DNA of 64,000 nucleotides, taken from Salinibacter sp. 10B (GTDB lineage: Bacteria > Bacteroidota > Rhodothermia > Rhodothermales > Salinibacteraceae). The stretch spans positions 798,600 to 862,599 of the forward strand of contig NZ_MQWC01000004.1 of NCBI RefSeq assembly GCF_002954405.1. The letters run 5' to 3'. Of the stretch, positions 21,911 to 29,189 are shown in pieces (position 1 is the first letter of the stretch; each line of letters starts with the position of its first letter). Below the pieces are notes generated by a model. The model saw only the letters and a list, made by a program, of their open reading frames with translations. It searched no databases and was not told where the DNA came from. Made by a program: the position numbers and the translations under genes.

Positions 21911-22030
21911 TTGAGGGGCCTGTTCTCATTTCCGCTCGTTTCTACGTTCGATGCCGATGCACTCGTAGACCAAACGCAGGGCCGGGCGTATGCGGCTGCC
22001 TCCCCGGATTGCGTACCGGGCTCCGCCGGG
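21911..22030. repeat. Diverged copy of MITE-like element (left end)
   Basis: About 115 nt align to the left part of the element at 49425-49584 with one early indel. The shared core includes CGATGCCGAT, TCGTAGACCAAA and TCCCCGG in the same spacing. The left end reads GAGGGGCCTGTTCTCATTT, matching the terminal repeat of the other copy. Similarity stops near 22026 and I find no right-hand inverted repeat, so this looks like an old truncated copy. Confidence 0.55.
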
Positions 22031-22147
22031 GGGCATCATCTCGGGCCCGTAGGGTGCCGGTCCTCCTAAAGCAGAAGGAGACCCCGAACGTCGGCGTGGG
22101 CGCCTCGTTCAAGCGCCCCCGTTCCTCTCACGCCGACTCCTCACTCC

Positions 22148-23155
22148 ATGTCTGCTGATCGCCCGTCGTCCTCCTCGGTTCTCCGCAGTGCTCTTACGGC
22201 CGGCAGCGCCATCGCTGGCGCGTATGCGGGCCTTGCCGCCACCCGGTGGGCCTACCAGCAAACCCTTCCCCCTCCCTCTGCTCTTCCTCCGGCCCTCGAC
22301 TGGTCGACGCACTCCCTGGAGGTTCCTCATGGACGGGCCCAGCTGTACGTCCGCCCCGGCACGGGCGTCCCGGTGATCCTGCTCCACAGCTTCAACGCTG
22401 CGGCCTCAAGCGCTGAGATGGCCCCGATCGCCGACCACCTAGCTGCGACCACCGATCGGCCCCTCTACGCCGTCGACTGGCTGGGCTTCGGCGGCTCGGA
22501 CCGGCCCGATCTGGACTATGCCCCTGACGTCTTCGGCCGTCAACTCTACCACGTCCTCACAGACGTTGTGGACGAACCAGCCGACCTTGTCGCTCTCTCC
22601 CTGGGGTGCGAGTACGCCGGATGGATGGGTCTCCAGGCCGCCCCCCGCGTCCGCCGTCTCGCTCTCATCTCGCCCACGGGCCTCACGTCCGAGCGCGGCC
22701 CCTCTATGATAGGACGAGCGGGACTGGCGATCGCGGGGCGCACCGGCGTCTTTGAATTGCTGTACTACCGCCTCACGCGACGCTCGTCCCTCCGTGACTA
22801 CTACGAGCGTCAGGTCTTCCTCGACGCCGACGCGGTGCCGGACGCGCTCGTAGACTACGCCTACACCACGACCCACGTCCGCGGCGCGGCCCACGCCCCG
22901 CGACGCTTTGTGGAGGGCTCGCTCTTCCTCGACAGTGTGGGCCCGGAAATCTACGGACGGCTCTACCGCCCGACGCTCCTCCTCTCCCCAGAAACCCCCG
23001 GGCCCACCATCCAGCGCTTTGACCAGCTTCCCAACCTCCTCGACCAGAATCCCCACGCCCTCACCCACAAGACGGTCCCGGGGGGCTTGATGCCGCACTG
23101 GGAAGCGCCCGACGCGTTCTTCGAGGCCCTGATGCCCTTCCTGACGGGCGAGTGA
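22148..23155 (+). CDS. Alpha/beta hydrolase with N-terminal membrane anchor or signal
   Basis: Serine hydrolase of 335 aa, reaction unknown. N-terminal residues 10-35 (VLRSALTAGSAIAGAYAGLAATRWA) look like a signal or membrane anchor. The fold is shown by VPVILLHSFNAAASS (75-88; the oxyanion-hole motif is HS rather than HG), the strand DWLGFGGSDRP (110-119), and the nucleophile elbow ALSLG with Ser151, in which the first Gly of GxSxG is Ala. A late His in MPHWEAPDAF is a likely catalytic base. The gene is convergent with the SDR gene. Candidate roles are esterase or lipase; I would not assign a substrate. Confidence 0.82.
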   Translation: MSADRPSSSSVLRSALTAGSAIAGAYAGLAATRWAYQQTLPPPSALPPALDWSTHSLEVPHGRAQLYVRPGTGVPVILLHSFNAAASSAEMAPIADHLAATTDRPLYAVDWLGFGGSDRPDLDYAPDVFGRQLYHVLTDVVDEPADLVALSLGCEYAGWMGLQAAPRVRRLALISPTGLTSERGPSMIGRAGLAIAGRTGVFELLYYRLTRRSSLRDYYERQVFLDADAVPDALVDYAYTTTHVRGAAHAPRRFVEGSLFLDSVGPEIYGRLYRPTLLLSPETPGPTIQRFDQLPNLLDQNPHALTHKTVPGGLMPHWEAPDAFFEALMPFLTGE

Positions 23156-23245
23156 TCTTCGGACGCCCCCCCACCTCCGTTGGCAGCCCTGAAGGCCGAA
23201 GGCGAACGAGCCTCAAGCCTATCGGGAAGGCAATACACCCTGCCA

Positions 23246-24058
23246 TCAGAGCACGTGCTTGCTTCGTCCGCCGTCGACCGGCATGGCCACGCCGGTCACG
23301 TATCCGGCGCGGGCACTGGCAAGAAACGTGACGGTCGCGGCAAACTCCTCCGGCTCCCCAATGCGCGGCAGCGCGTTCTGATCGGCCCAGTCGGCCTCAA
23401 TCTCGTCGTAGGACTGCCCCGTCTCCGCTTGAATGTCATCGGCCAGGTCTTCAAGCCGCGCCGTGCGGGTGTAGCCGGGCAGGACCGTGTTCACCGTAAT
23501 GCCGCTCGGCCCCACGTCGTCGGCCAGGCTCTTGGCGTAGCCCTGGACCCCGGCGCGGGCCGTGTTGGAGAGGGCGAGCGTAGGAATGGGCTGCTTGGCG
23601 GACACGCTGGTGACCATGATAATGCGGGCGTGGTCGTCCTCCGCCGCTGCGGTGCGGAGGTGCGGAAGCGCCGCCTCGCACATCGAGATGGTGCTCATGA
23701 GGTTCAACTCCACCGCCTCCCGGTAGTCCGCACGGTCCACGTCCGTCGCCGCGCCCGAGGGCGGCCCGCCAGCGTTCGTCACGAGCACATTCAGGCCGCC
23801 GAACGTATCCACTGTCTCCTCGACGGCCGCCTGTACGGCCGCCTCGTCCGTCACGTCACAAACGAGCGGCAGCACGCGATCGTCGGGCACATCGGCCTCG
23901 TCGCGCAGATCGTCGGCCGCCGCCGTGATGCGGGCCTCATTCCGAGAACAAAGGGCGACGCGACACCCCTCCTGGGCGAGTTCGCGTGCAGCTGCATAGC
24001 CGAGCCCTTTGCTGGCGCCGGCCACGAATGCCGTTCGGTCGGTGAGTCCAAGGTCCAT
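23246..24058 (-). CDS. Atypical short-chain dehydrogenase/reductase lacking the YxxxK dyad
   Basis: SDR-fold protein of 270 aa from the ATG at 24058; the frame continues to a TTG at 24076. The Rossmann motif AGASKGLG (13-20), NAGG (95-98) and the catalytic Ser region VTSVS are present. Where classical enzymes have Tyr-x-x-x-Lys, this one reads S-N-T-A-R (164-168), so Tyr is Ser and Lys is Arg. The following GVQGYAKSLADDVGPSGITVNTVLPG aligns without gaps, so the register is firm. I recall a named-only FabG-like subfamily with LALSN in this position. It may bind NAD(P) but use different chemistry. Confidence 0.85.
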   Translation of the reverse strand: MDLGLTDRTAFVAGASKGLGYAAARELAQEGCRVALCSRNEARITAAADDLRDEADVPDDRVLPLVCDVTDEAAVQAAVEETVDTFGGLNVLVTNAGGPPSGAATDVDRADYREAVELNLMSTISMCEAALPHLRTAAAEDDHARIIMVTSVSAKQPIPTLALSNTARAGVQGYAKSLADDVGPSGITVNTVLPGYTRTARLEDLADDIQAETGQSYDEIEADWADQNALPRIGEPEEFAATVTFLASARAGYVTGVAMPVDGGRSKHVL

Positions 24059-24246
24059 GTCGTGCAGAAGAGGCAATTGATGAGCAAAGCGTGCGCTCCC
24101 AATCTACCGATCCGTGAAGAGGTTTGTAAAGCCCGTTGTTGCTCAAATGATGGACGGTTCACCACGTGCGTGGGAAAATGTATTGATACGTTCGCACGGA
24201 TCGGTATGGGACGGCGCGCGGTCTGTCGAGGGGGATGGACAGAACC

Positions 24247-24267
24247 GGGGTGTTGCCCGAACACCCC
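24247..24267. repeat. Perfect 8-bp inverted repeat, 5-nt loop
   Basis: GGGGTGTT, loop GCCCG, AACACCCC. No U-tract follows on either strand, so an operator or structured RNA is more likely than a terminator. Confidence 0.5.
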
Positions 24268-24449
24268 AAATTTGTGCGTTGATTCGCGACAAGACACATC
24301 TTATGCTTTAGGCGCACAGCAGGCGGTCCACAGAACGTGTTATATCCGGGATTATGCCGACCCGGTCGGGATATTGCTCTCTTCGTTCTGTGTATCCTCC
24401 TGGAGACGAGAGACCTACCGTCCCCTCCGCTTCGTGGTATGCCGAGCGG

Positions 24450-24492
24450 TTCCGTGACGTAACACGGAATGGATCGGCCTAGGATATATTAT
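24450..24492 (+). promoter_or_regulatory. Putative promoter with palindromic operator before the zinc-ribbon gene
   Basis: A perfect dyad TTCCGTG-ACGTAA-CACGGAA occupies 24450-24469. The AT-rich block AGGATATATTATG at 24481-24493 supplies a -10-like TATATT or TATTAT. With usual spacing the -35 region falls inside the dyad, so a bound regulator would block transcription of the gene starting at 24529. Confidence 0.45.
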
Positions 24493-24528
24493 GTGCTTTC
24501 GTACGAGTTTTCTTAAGCTGGAGAAATC

Positions 24529-24972
24529 ATGGTAAACGAGCTCACGGCTGCATATAAAAGTCTGAAGGCAGCCAAAGATATTGCGGGGGGTATCCAGAGC
24601 TTGGATACCGAAACCGAAGTAAACCAAGCGGTCATTGATTTGCAGGAGCAGCTTCTGGAAACTCAGCAACTGCTCCTGACACTACAGGATGAGGCACAGC
24701 AAATGAGGGACAGAATCGAGGAGCTTGAGAAGATTGATGAAAGCAAGTTCGAGGTTGACGAAATTGAACGCAACGGACACACCTTTTCAGGTAGAAAAGC
24801 TTATCGCCATAAAGAGTCGGGGATCTATTTCTGTCCAGTTTGCTTCAGTGACGGTGATTTGGTTCCTCTGCAGTTCTCTCAGAACGGTACAAGTGTCCGA
24901 AAATGTGGAAGCTGTGACACGCGATTCGGTCAGTCCGATGACTATAGCCCTGAAGGTCCAGTTCATCTTTAA
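24529..24972 (+). CDS. Coiled-coil plus zinc-ribbon protein of an accessory island
   Basis: A 147-aa soluble protein with GGAG about 7 nt before its ATG. Residues about 30-75 form a heptad-rich coiled coil (VIDLQEQLLETQQLLLTLQDE). The C-terminal half holds a four-Cys zinc ribbon, CPVC at about 102-105 and CGSC at about 125-128, around a beta-hairpin (DGDLVPLQF). I recall many small proteins with this layout next to mobile or defence genes, where they are uncharacterised. One sequence line inside it is 48% GC against about 65% in nearby core genes. It is followed after 46 nt by the NYN gene, so the two are probably cotranscribed. It could tether a partner or bind nucleic acid; function unknown. 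Confidence 0.8.
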   Translation: MVNELTAAYKSLKAAKDIAGGIQSLDTETEVNQAVIDLQEQLLETQQLLLTLQDEAQQMRDRIEELEKIDESKFEVDEIERNGHTFSGRKAYRHKESGIYFCPVCFSDGDLVPLQFSQNGTSVRKCGSCDTRFGQSDDYSPEGPVHL

Positions 24973-25018
24973 CCATACTCTGCACTGATTATCTCTTCCA
25001 AACACAGTTTGCTCGGTT

Positions 25019-25648
25019 ATGGCTCCATCAGCTATGGAAGGAGAGGCGCACATCTTCTGGGACAACTCGAATGTGTTCATACCCGCACAGTACGTCGCTG
25101 CTGAGGAAGAAGGCCCATGGGCTGAACGTAAGGTCAGGATACATTTTGAGAATCTCTACAGACTGGCTCGCTTCGGACGAGAAGTTGGATCTGCGTTTTG
25201 TGCTGGGTCAGTCCCCCCTGAACTGAAAGCCCTCTGGGACAATATCCGAGATATGGGTGTCGAAGTAGAATTATACGAGAGAGGAGATGAATCCGGCACA
25301 GAACAAGGTGTGGACCAGACCCTCCAGGTCCACATGCTCAGAGCTATGGCAGACAACGATTCTCCTCAAACTGCTGTGCTGCTCACTGGAGATGGCGCCG
25401 GATACGAAACTGGTATTGGGTTCCATGCGGATCTCGAGCGTATGTACCAAGAAGGATGGGGCATTGAGGTGATTTCGTGGGATAATGCGTGCAATGACAG
25501 CCTGAAGCAATGGGCACAAGAAGTAGGGGCTTATATCCCACTCGAAGACTACTATGATTCAGTTACGTTTCTTGAAAAGACGCGGGATGCGAAGGCTCTG
25601 TCGATGACCAGCAGGCCCTACGCCGAATCTGATTCAAGACGCACATAA
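25019..25648 (+). CDS. NYN-domain (PIN-like) putative RNase
   Basis: A 209-aa protein with the NYN fold of metal-dependent RNases (LabA, MARF1, Zc3h12 relatives). Three acidic positions sit where the catalytic triad or tetrad is expected: Asp15 in FWDNSNVF, Asp99 in GVDQTLQVHM, and Asp125 in LLTGDGAGYE. The hydrophobic strand preceding each (HIFW, TAVLLTGD) fits a Rossmann-like core. The C-terminal 40 residues are polar. No strong RBS is seen; a second ATG at 25034 is possible. It follows the zinc-ribbon gene by 46 nt. It may cleave RNA, perhaps under control of the zinc-ribbon partner, but no antitoxin is evident and the substrate is unknown. Confidence 0.85.
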   Translation: MAPSAMEGEAHIFWDNSNVFIPAQYVAAEEEGPWAERKVRIHFENLYRLARFGREVGSAFCAGSVPPELKALWDNIRDMGVEVELYERGDESGTEQGVDQTLQVHMLRAMADNDSPQTAVLLTGDGAGYETGIGFHADLERMYQEGWGIEVISWDNACNDSLKQWAQEVGAYIPLEDYYDSVTFLEKTRDAKALSMTSRPYAESDSRRT

Positions 25649-25862
25649 TCCCCGCTGGAGGTGACGGAGGGCAGATGCCGCCGTCAATCGCGGTCTGTTA
25701 GGTGGTTTCGCCTTCGCTGTCCAGGAGTGACAATGCCACAGGACTGAAATGGTCTCCGCTGTTGGTATTTTGACCGGACAGAATTCTGTTGGGTGTTTTT
25801 CCGCCCTCTGCACCCCAGCTTCCACGTTATATATATTGACATAATCATACCTTTTATCACCT

Positions 25863-27050
25863 ATGCCAAATAAAAATATTTCAGGCAGAATTCAGAGCAC
25901 GCTAAATAAAAGAAGGGAGGTAATTAGGATATTTATTATTGCTGCCGTTCTTGCGGTAGGTGTAAACCTGACGACAAGTGGGATATTAAACCTACTCCCA
26001 AACAATGATAACTACCAGTTATGGATTGGCATTATAGTAATAACACTTTCTATACTTTATCTAGGATATTTACTTATGAGCGAAAGAAAATCTGAAATAT
26101 CTTATACATCTGCGGTTATAATTTCTAATGAAAATAAAAGACCAATAGGAATACCTAGGTATGACTTTTCTGAAGAACTTAGCAAGGTTTTTAATGCTTC
26201 ATTTGCAGAGAACGAATCACTGAAAGACAAATGGAATAATGAAAGATTGGTTGAGTATAATACAGAAAATAGCAAAAATAAAGAAGATATAGATAAAAGG
26301 GGAGAAGACACCGAATATATATCAATAGTTAGGACAGATGAGAGCTTTATAGAGGTAGGAAAGTCAGAAGATATACTGATAGAGGCAACAGAATTCGTAA
26401 TATTGGACTACCTCTCAAAACATTTGGATAGCTATTTCAATGACGTTGAGGAGGTAGATAAAGAGGTGACCAAAATAGAACGAGAAGATATACCAAAAAT
26501 ACTTATAGAAAATAGAATTCTTTCAACTCTTTCCAAACCACTAGATGAGAGAGATGCTTTCGTTGGCTCGTCAATATTAGAGGGTGTTCCAGAAGGTCAA
26601 GAGATAGTAAGTGTTTATGGCTCAAACGGCACACTGTATGAAAAATTTGAGCTTGTTCTTCCGAGGGGTACCGAAATAGAAAGACCAGGGCCCGGAAAAT
26701 TGAGGATGGAAAATAGCCGTATTGTAATGAGCATGGCAATAAAATTTGATGGGATGACCAAAAATTTGCCTAGGGGTTTCGAGGATCTATACATGAATTT
26801 AGATAGCGAGGATGTAAAACCTTACAAGTTAGATGTAGAAATAAGCGTCTTGATAAAAAGAAGAGCTCTACTCCAGAGGAGTGGTTGGAAATATCACGAG
26901 TGGGTGGACTCTTTTTCGAACAAAATCGAGAATAAAATGTCATTCTCTGAGTTTGTAGACAGAATAAATTGGCCCATTGTCATGTGTCACCTCAGATCTT
27001 TCAAGGGTATGATGGAAGGTTCTCCTAATAGACCCAATGAAGATGTATAA
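25863..27050 (+). CDS. AT-rich two-TM protein of unknown function
   Basis: A 395-aa protein unlike anything I recognise. Residues about 21-43 (VIRIFIIAAVLAVGVNLTTSGIL) and 51-72 (YQLWIGIIVITLSILYLGYLL) are membrane helices. The remaining 320 residues should be cytosolic and are rich in Glu, Lys and Asn, with mixed alpha/beta character and a central AFVGSSILEGVPEGQEIVSVYGSNG segment. Three lines counted inside it are 30-40% GC, versus about 65% in nearby core genes, and AGA/ATA codons are frequent, so recent acquisition is likely. A terminator follows at 27108. The two-TM-plus-cytosolic-domain shape is common among membrane effectors of defence or conflict systems, but nothing here proves that role. 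Confidence 0.8.
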   Translation: MPNKNISGRIQSTLNKRREVIRIFIIAAVLAVGVNLTTSGILNLLPNNDNYQLWIGIIVITLSILYLGYLLMSERKSEISYTSAVIISNENKRPIGIPRYDFSEELSKVFNASFAENESLKDKWNNERLVEYNTENSKNKEDIDKRGEDTEYISIVRTDESFIEVGKSEDILIEATEFVILDYLSKHLDSYFNDVEEVDKEVTKIEREDIPKILIENRILSTLSKPLDERDAFVGSSILEGVPEGQEIVSVYGSNGTLYEKFELVLPRGTEIERPGPGKLRMENSRIVMSMAIKFDGMTKNLPRGFEDLYMNLDSEDVKPYKLDVEISVLIKRRALLQRSGWKYHEWVDSFSNKIENKMSFSEFVDRINWPIVMCHLRSFKGMMEGSPNRPNEDV

Positions 27051-27107
27051 CTTTGTCGTTCTGATTGAGTCTAGCGAGAGACAATTTCAAAGGGGCGTAC
27101 CCCCATG

Positions 27108-27145
27108 AAAAAGTCCCGTCGCACAGCGCTGCGCAGGGGCTTTTT
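27108..27145. terminator. Bidirectional intrinsic terminator at the island's right edge
   Basis: AAAAAGTCCC pairs with GGGGCTTTTT around an inner self-complementary core (GCACAGCGCTGCGC). T-tracts flank both sides, so it can end the plus-strand two-TM gene and the minus-strand direction alike. It lies between the convergent two-TM and kbp genes. Confidence 0.75.
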
Positions 27146-27175
27146 CTCACTCTCCTCGGCTGATTATCCAGGCCC

Positions 27176-27634
27176 CTACTCCGTACCCCGGCCCGGAATG
27201 CGAATCATCTGGCCGGGATAGATCAGATCTGGGTCCTCAATGATCTCGCGATTGGCGTCGAACAAGGCACGCCATTGTCCGGCGCTCCCGTATTCCGCTT
27301 TCGCGATCTTAGACAGCGTATCCCCCTTCTTCACCGTGTAGAAGGTGGGCTCTGTCATCGTGGCCACGCCGCCCCCACCCTGCGGCGCTGCAACCGTGAG
27401 CCCATCGGCATCCACGGCCTCTATGCCCTGGACGTTGCCGGCCAAAAGAATGGCCTTCTCGCGCACGGCGTCGGACGAGGCCTCTCCGGTGAGGATCACG
27501 GTGCCGTCCGACATGGTCACCTTAAGGTTTGAGAGGAGGTTGGGAAGTTTTTTGCGAAAGGTGTCGAGGAGGACCTGCTCCGTGTCGCCCTCGACGTCGC
27601 GCCCCATATTTTTGATAAAGCTGATGATGCCCAT
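27176..27634 (-). CDS. kbp: BON-LysM protein, Kbp/YgaU-like
   Basis: A 152-aa protein with the same architecture as the E. coli potassium-binding protein Kbp (YgaU). The N-terminus is MGIISFIKNMG, a BON domain follows (about 35-90, VTMSDGTVILTGEASSDAVREKAILLAGNVQGIEAVD), and a C-terminal LysM domain (about 98-148) contains FYTVKKGDTLSKIAKAEYG and the terminal DLIYPGQMIRIP. Length is 152 versus 149. There is no signal peptide, as in Kbp, so a cytosolic potassium-sensing or osmotic role is inferred, which suits a salt-loving host. The DUF4332 gene lies upstream on the same strand with a 54-nt gap. Confidence 0.9.
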   Translation of the reverse strand: MGIISFIKNMGRDVEGDTEQVLLDTFRKKLPNLLSNLKVTMSDGTVILTGEASSDAVREKAILLAGNVQGIEAVDADGLTVAAPQGGGGVATMTEPTFYTVKKGDTLSKIAKAEYGSAGQWRALFDANREIIEDPDLIYPGQMIRIPGRGTE

Positions 27635-27688
27635 AGACGTACGAATTCGGTTGGATGGAGAAATGAAGGATCGCTGCTCCCGAAAGGG

Positions 27689-28093
27689 TCAGTGCTGAAC
27701 CACGCGGGCAAGCTGTTTTGCCTGTTTGATCCACTGCCGCACACGGGACGCCGCGGGCAAGGCACGCACGAGCGATCGTTCGTCGTTCACCTCGACCAGT
27801 CGCTCGTGAAGCCGAGCGGCATTGCGCTGTGCGAGCTCGACCACGCTATCGACTCCGGCGGCTTCCAGCAGCTCGGCATACTCCCCGCCGATGCCCTTCA
27901 CCCGCATCAGGTCGGCGTGATTGACGAACCGAAGGATTCTGTCCTCATCGATGCCGGTGGCCGAGGCCAACCGTATGCGTGACACGCGCGTGCGACCGGC
28001 GTCCAGGAGTTTTTCGACGCTTCCGACGCCCTGTTTTTTCAGGACCGCTGCGCGTTGGGGACCGATGCCTTCAATTGACGTAAGTGCTGACAT
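27689..28093 (-). CDS. DUF4332 helix-hairpin-helix protein
   Basis: A 134-aa soluble protein. ATG at 28093 begins MSALTSIEGIGPQRAAVLKKQGVGSVEKLLDAG, a helix-hairpin-helix, and a second one follows (LMRVKGIGGEYAELLEAAGVDSVVELAQRNAARL). Tandem GIGxxxAxxLxxAGV units are diagnostic for DUF4332, which is related to non-specific DNA-binding modules of DNA polymerase X and RuvA. No catalytic domain is attached. It is probably cotranscribed with kbp. Binding of DNA or RNA is an inference from the fold; the physiological role is unknown. Confidence 0.85.
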   Translation of the reverse strand: MSALTSIEGIGPQRAAVLKKQGVGSVEKLLDAGRTRVSRIRLASATGIDEDRILRFVNHADLMRVKGIGGEYAELLEAAGVDSVVELAQRNAARLHERLVEVNDERSLVRALPAASRVRQWIKQAKQLARVVQH

Positions 28094-28532
28094 TGTTTTC
28101 CTCGTTGTGTTGGTGAGTAACACCACCCAGAATCGGGTGAGGGACCCCCTTCGTACGCGGTACGCCCGATTTTGTCAACGAGAATGTGAGTACGAACCGA
28201 AAGTGGCGCCATCGTCCGACGATCGCGTTCGCCCGAAGTGCGATTCAGGAGAAACGACCGGCGTAGGCCTCCGTCCTCCAAAGATGCGTCGTGTCGACAA
28301 AGGAGGACGCTCCCAGTCGACCCGCCCACTGGAAACGTCTGCTCGCCTGAGCGTTGACGCAGTCCGTGCTTCCTGATTTTGCCGAACCCATGCGCACACG
28401 GCCGATCCACCGGCGCGGGGGCCCTCCCGAAGAAATCGCTGCGGAAACAGGGACCAATCCCGCCGAACGCGAGCCAGACCTTATGCCGGTCGGGGGTTCG
28501 ATTAGCAGTTCTCTCACCGTCTCCCACATGCA
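28094..28532. other. Divergent intergenic region before cutC
   Basis: Contains a candidate promoter for the DUF4332 gene and the 5' region of cutC. The rest, 28180-28532, holds no convincing gene or RNA; its short open frames have no recognisable protein features. Confidence 0.45.
28131..28178 (-). promoter_or_regulatory. Candidate sigma-70-type promoter with inverted repeat, DUF4332 gene
   Basis: On the minus strand TTGACA (28173-28178) is followed after exactly 17 nt by TACGAA (28150-28155), about 57 nt upstream of the start. An inverted repeat AATCGGG/CCCGATT (28131-28137 and 28165-28171) straddles the -10 region and could be an operator. The -10 match is poor, so this is tentative. Confidence 0.35.
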
Positions 28533-29189
28533 ATGAGCGAAACATCCGTTCTCGTCGAAGCCTGCGTTACCTCCCCCGAAGAAGCAACAGCCTGCTTCAA
28601 CGCAGGGGTCGACCGGGTGGAGTTGTGTCAGGAATTGAGCATCGGGGGCTTGACCCCACCCAGATCCGACGTTACCACGGTCCTCTCCAACGGGCCGGGG
28701 CCAACGTTCGTGCTTGTTCGTCCCCACGCTGATTCTTTTCGCCTGACGCCCACGGAGGTAGATGCCCTTGCCGACACCGTCGCCTCCCTCGTGCAGCTTG
28801 GGGCGGACGGGGTTGTGGTCGGGATGCTGGACGAGGACGGACACGTCGATCGGGCGGCCGTGGAAGAGGTGGTTCAGGCGGCCGACGGACGCCCCGTCAC
28901 CTTTCACCGTGCGTTCGATGAGGTTGACGATCCACTCACAGAAGTGAACTCCTTGATTCGGGCAGACGTCTCGCGCGTATTGACCTCCGGGGGCGCGGAC
29001 ACGGCGTGGGAGGGTCGAGAGACCCTTCGAGCACTCGTGGAGACATGTGGAGACGATTTGACCGTCCTGGGCGGAGGCCGGATCCGCGGCGACCACGTGC
29101 GTCCACTGGTGGAAGCCACCGGGCTGACAGAGGTGCATGCCCGCGCCTCTGCCATCCCCGATCTCATTGCAGGACTGGAGGCGTCCTAG
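28533..29189 (+). CDS. cutC: CutC-family protein
   Basis: A 218-aa TIM-barrel protein of the CutC family, traditionally linked to copper homeostasis although its biochemistry is unresolved. Characteristic motifs: LVEACVTSPEEA (7-18), GVDRVELCQELSIGGLTPP (25-43), VLVRPHADSF (59-68; canonical M/VRPRGGDF), TFHRAFDEVDD (about 122-132), VLTSGGADTAWEG (147-159) and GGGRIRGDHV. The length is slightly under the E. coli 248. Its stop overlaps the 3' end of the convergent Usp gene by 4 nt, so the two transcripts are antisense at their ends. No copper ATPase is nearby. Confidence 0.93.
   Translation: MSETSVLVEACVTSPEEATACFNAGVDRVELCQELSIGGLTPPRSDVTTVLSNGPGPTFVLVRPHADSFRLTPTEVDALADTVASLVQLGADGVVVGMLDEDGHVDRAAVEEVVQAADGRPVTFHRAFDEVDDPLTEVNSLIRADVSRVLTSGGADTAWEGRETLRALVETCGDDLTVLGGGRIRGDHVRPLVEATGLTEVHARASAIPDLIAGLEAS

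Larger units (their letters stand above)
24059..24528. other. Non-coding left flank of the accessory island
   Basis: About 470 nt with no convincing gene. It carries two perfect dyads (24247-24267 and 24450-24469) and an AT-rich promoter-like tract just before the zinc-ribbon gene. GC drops relative to the SDR gene, so the island boundary probably lies here. Confidence 0.5.

Noticed and set aside
29186..29189. The 4-nt overlap of cutC and the Usp gene as evidence of linked regulation
   Set aside because: The genes are convergent, so the overlap only reflects compactness.
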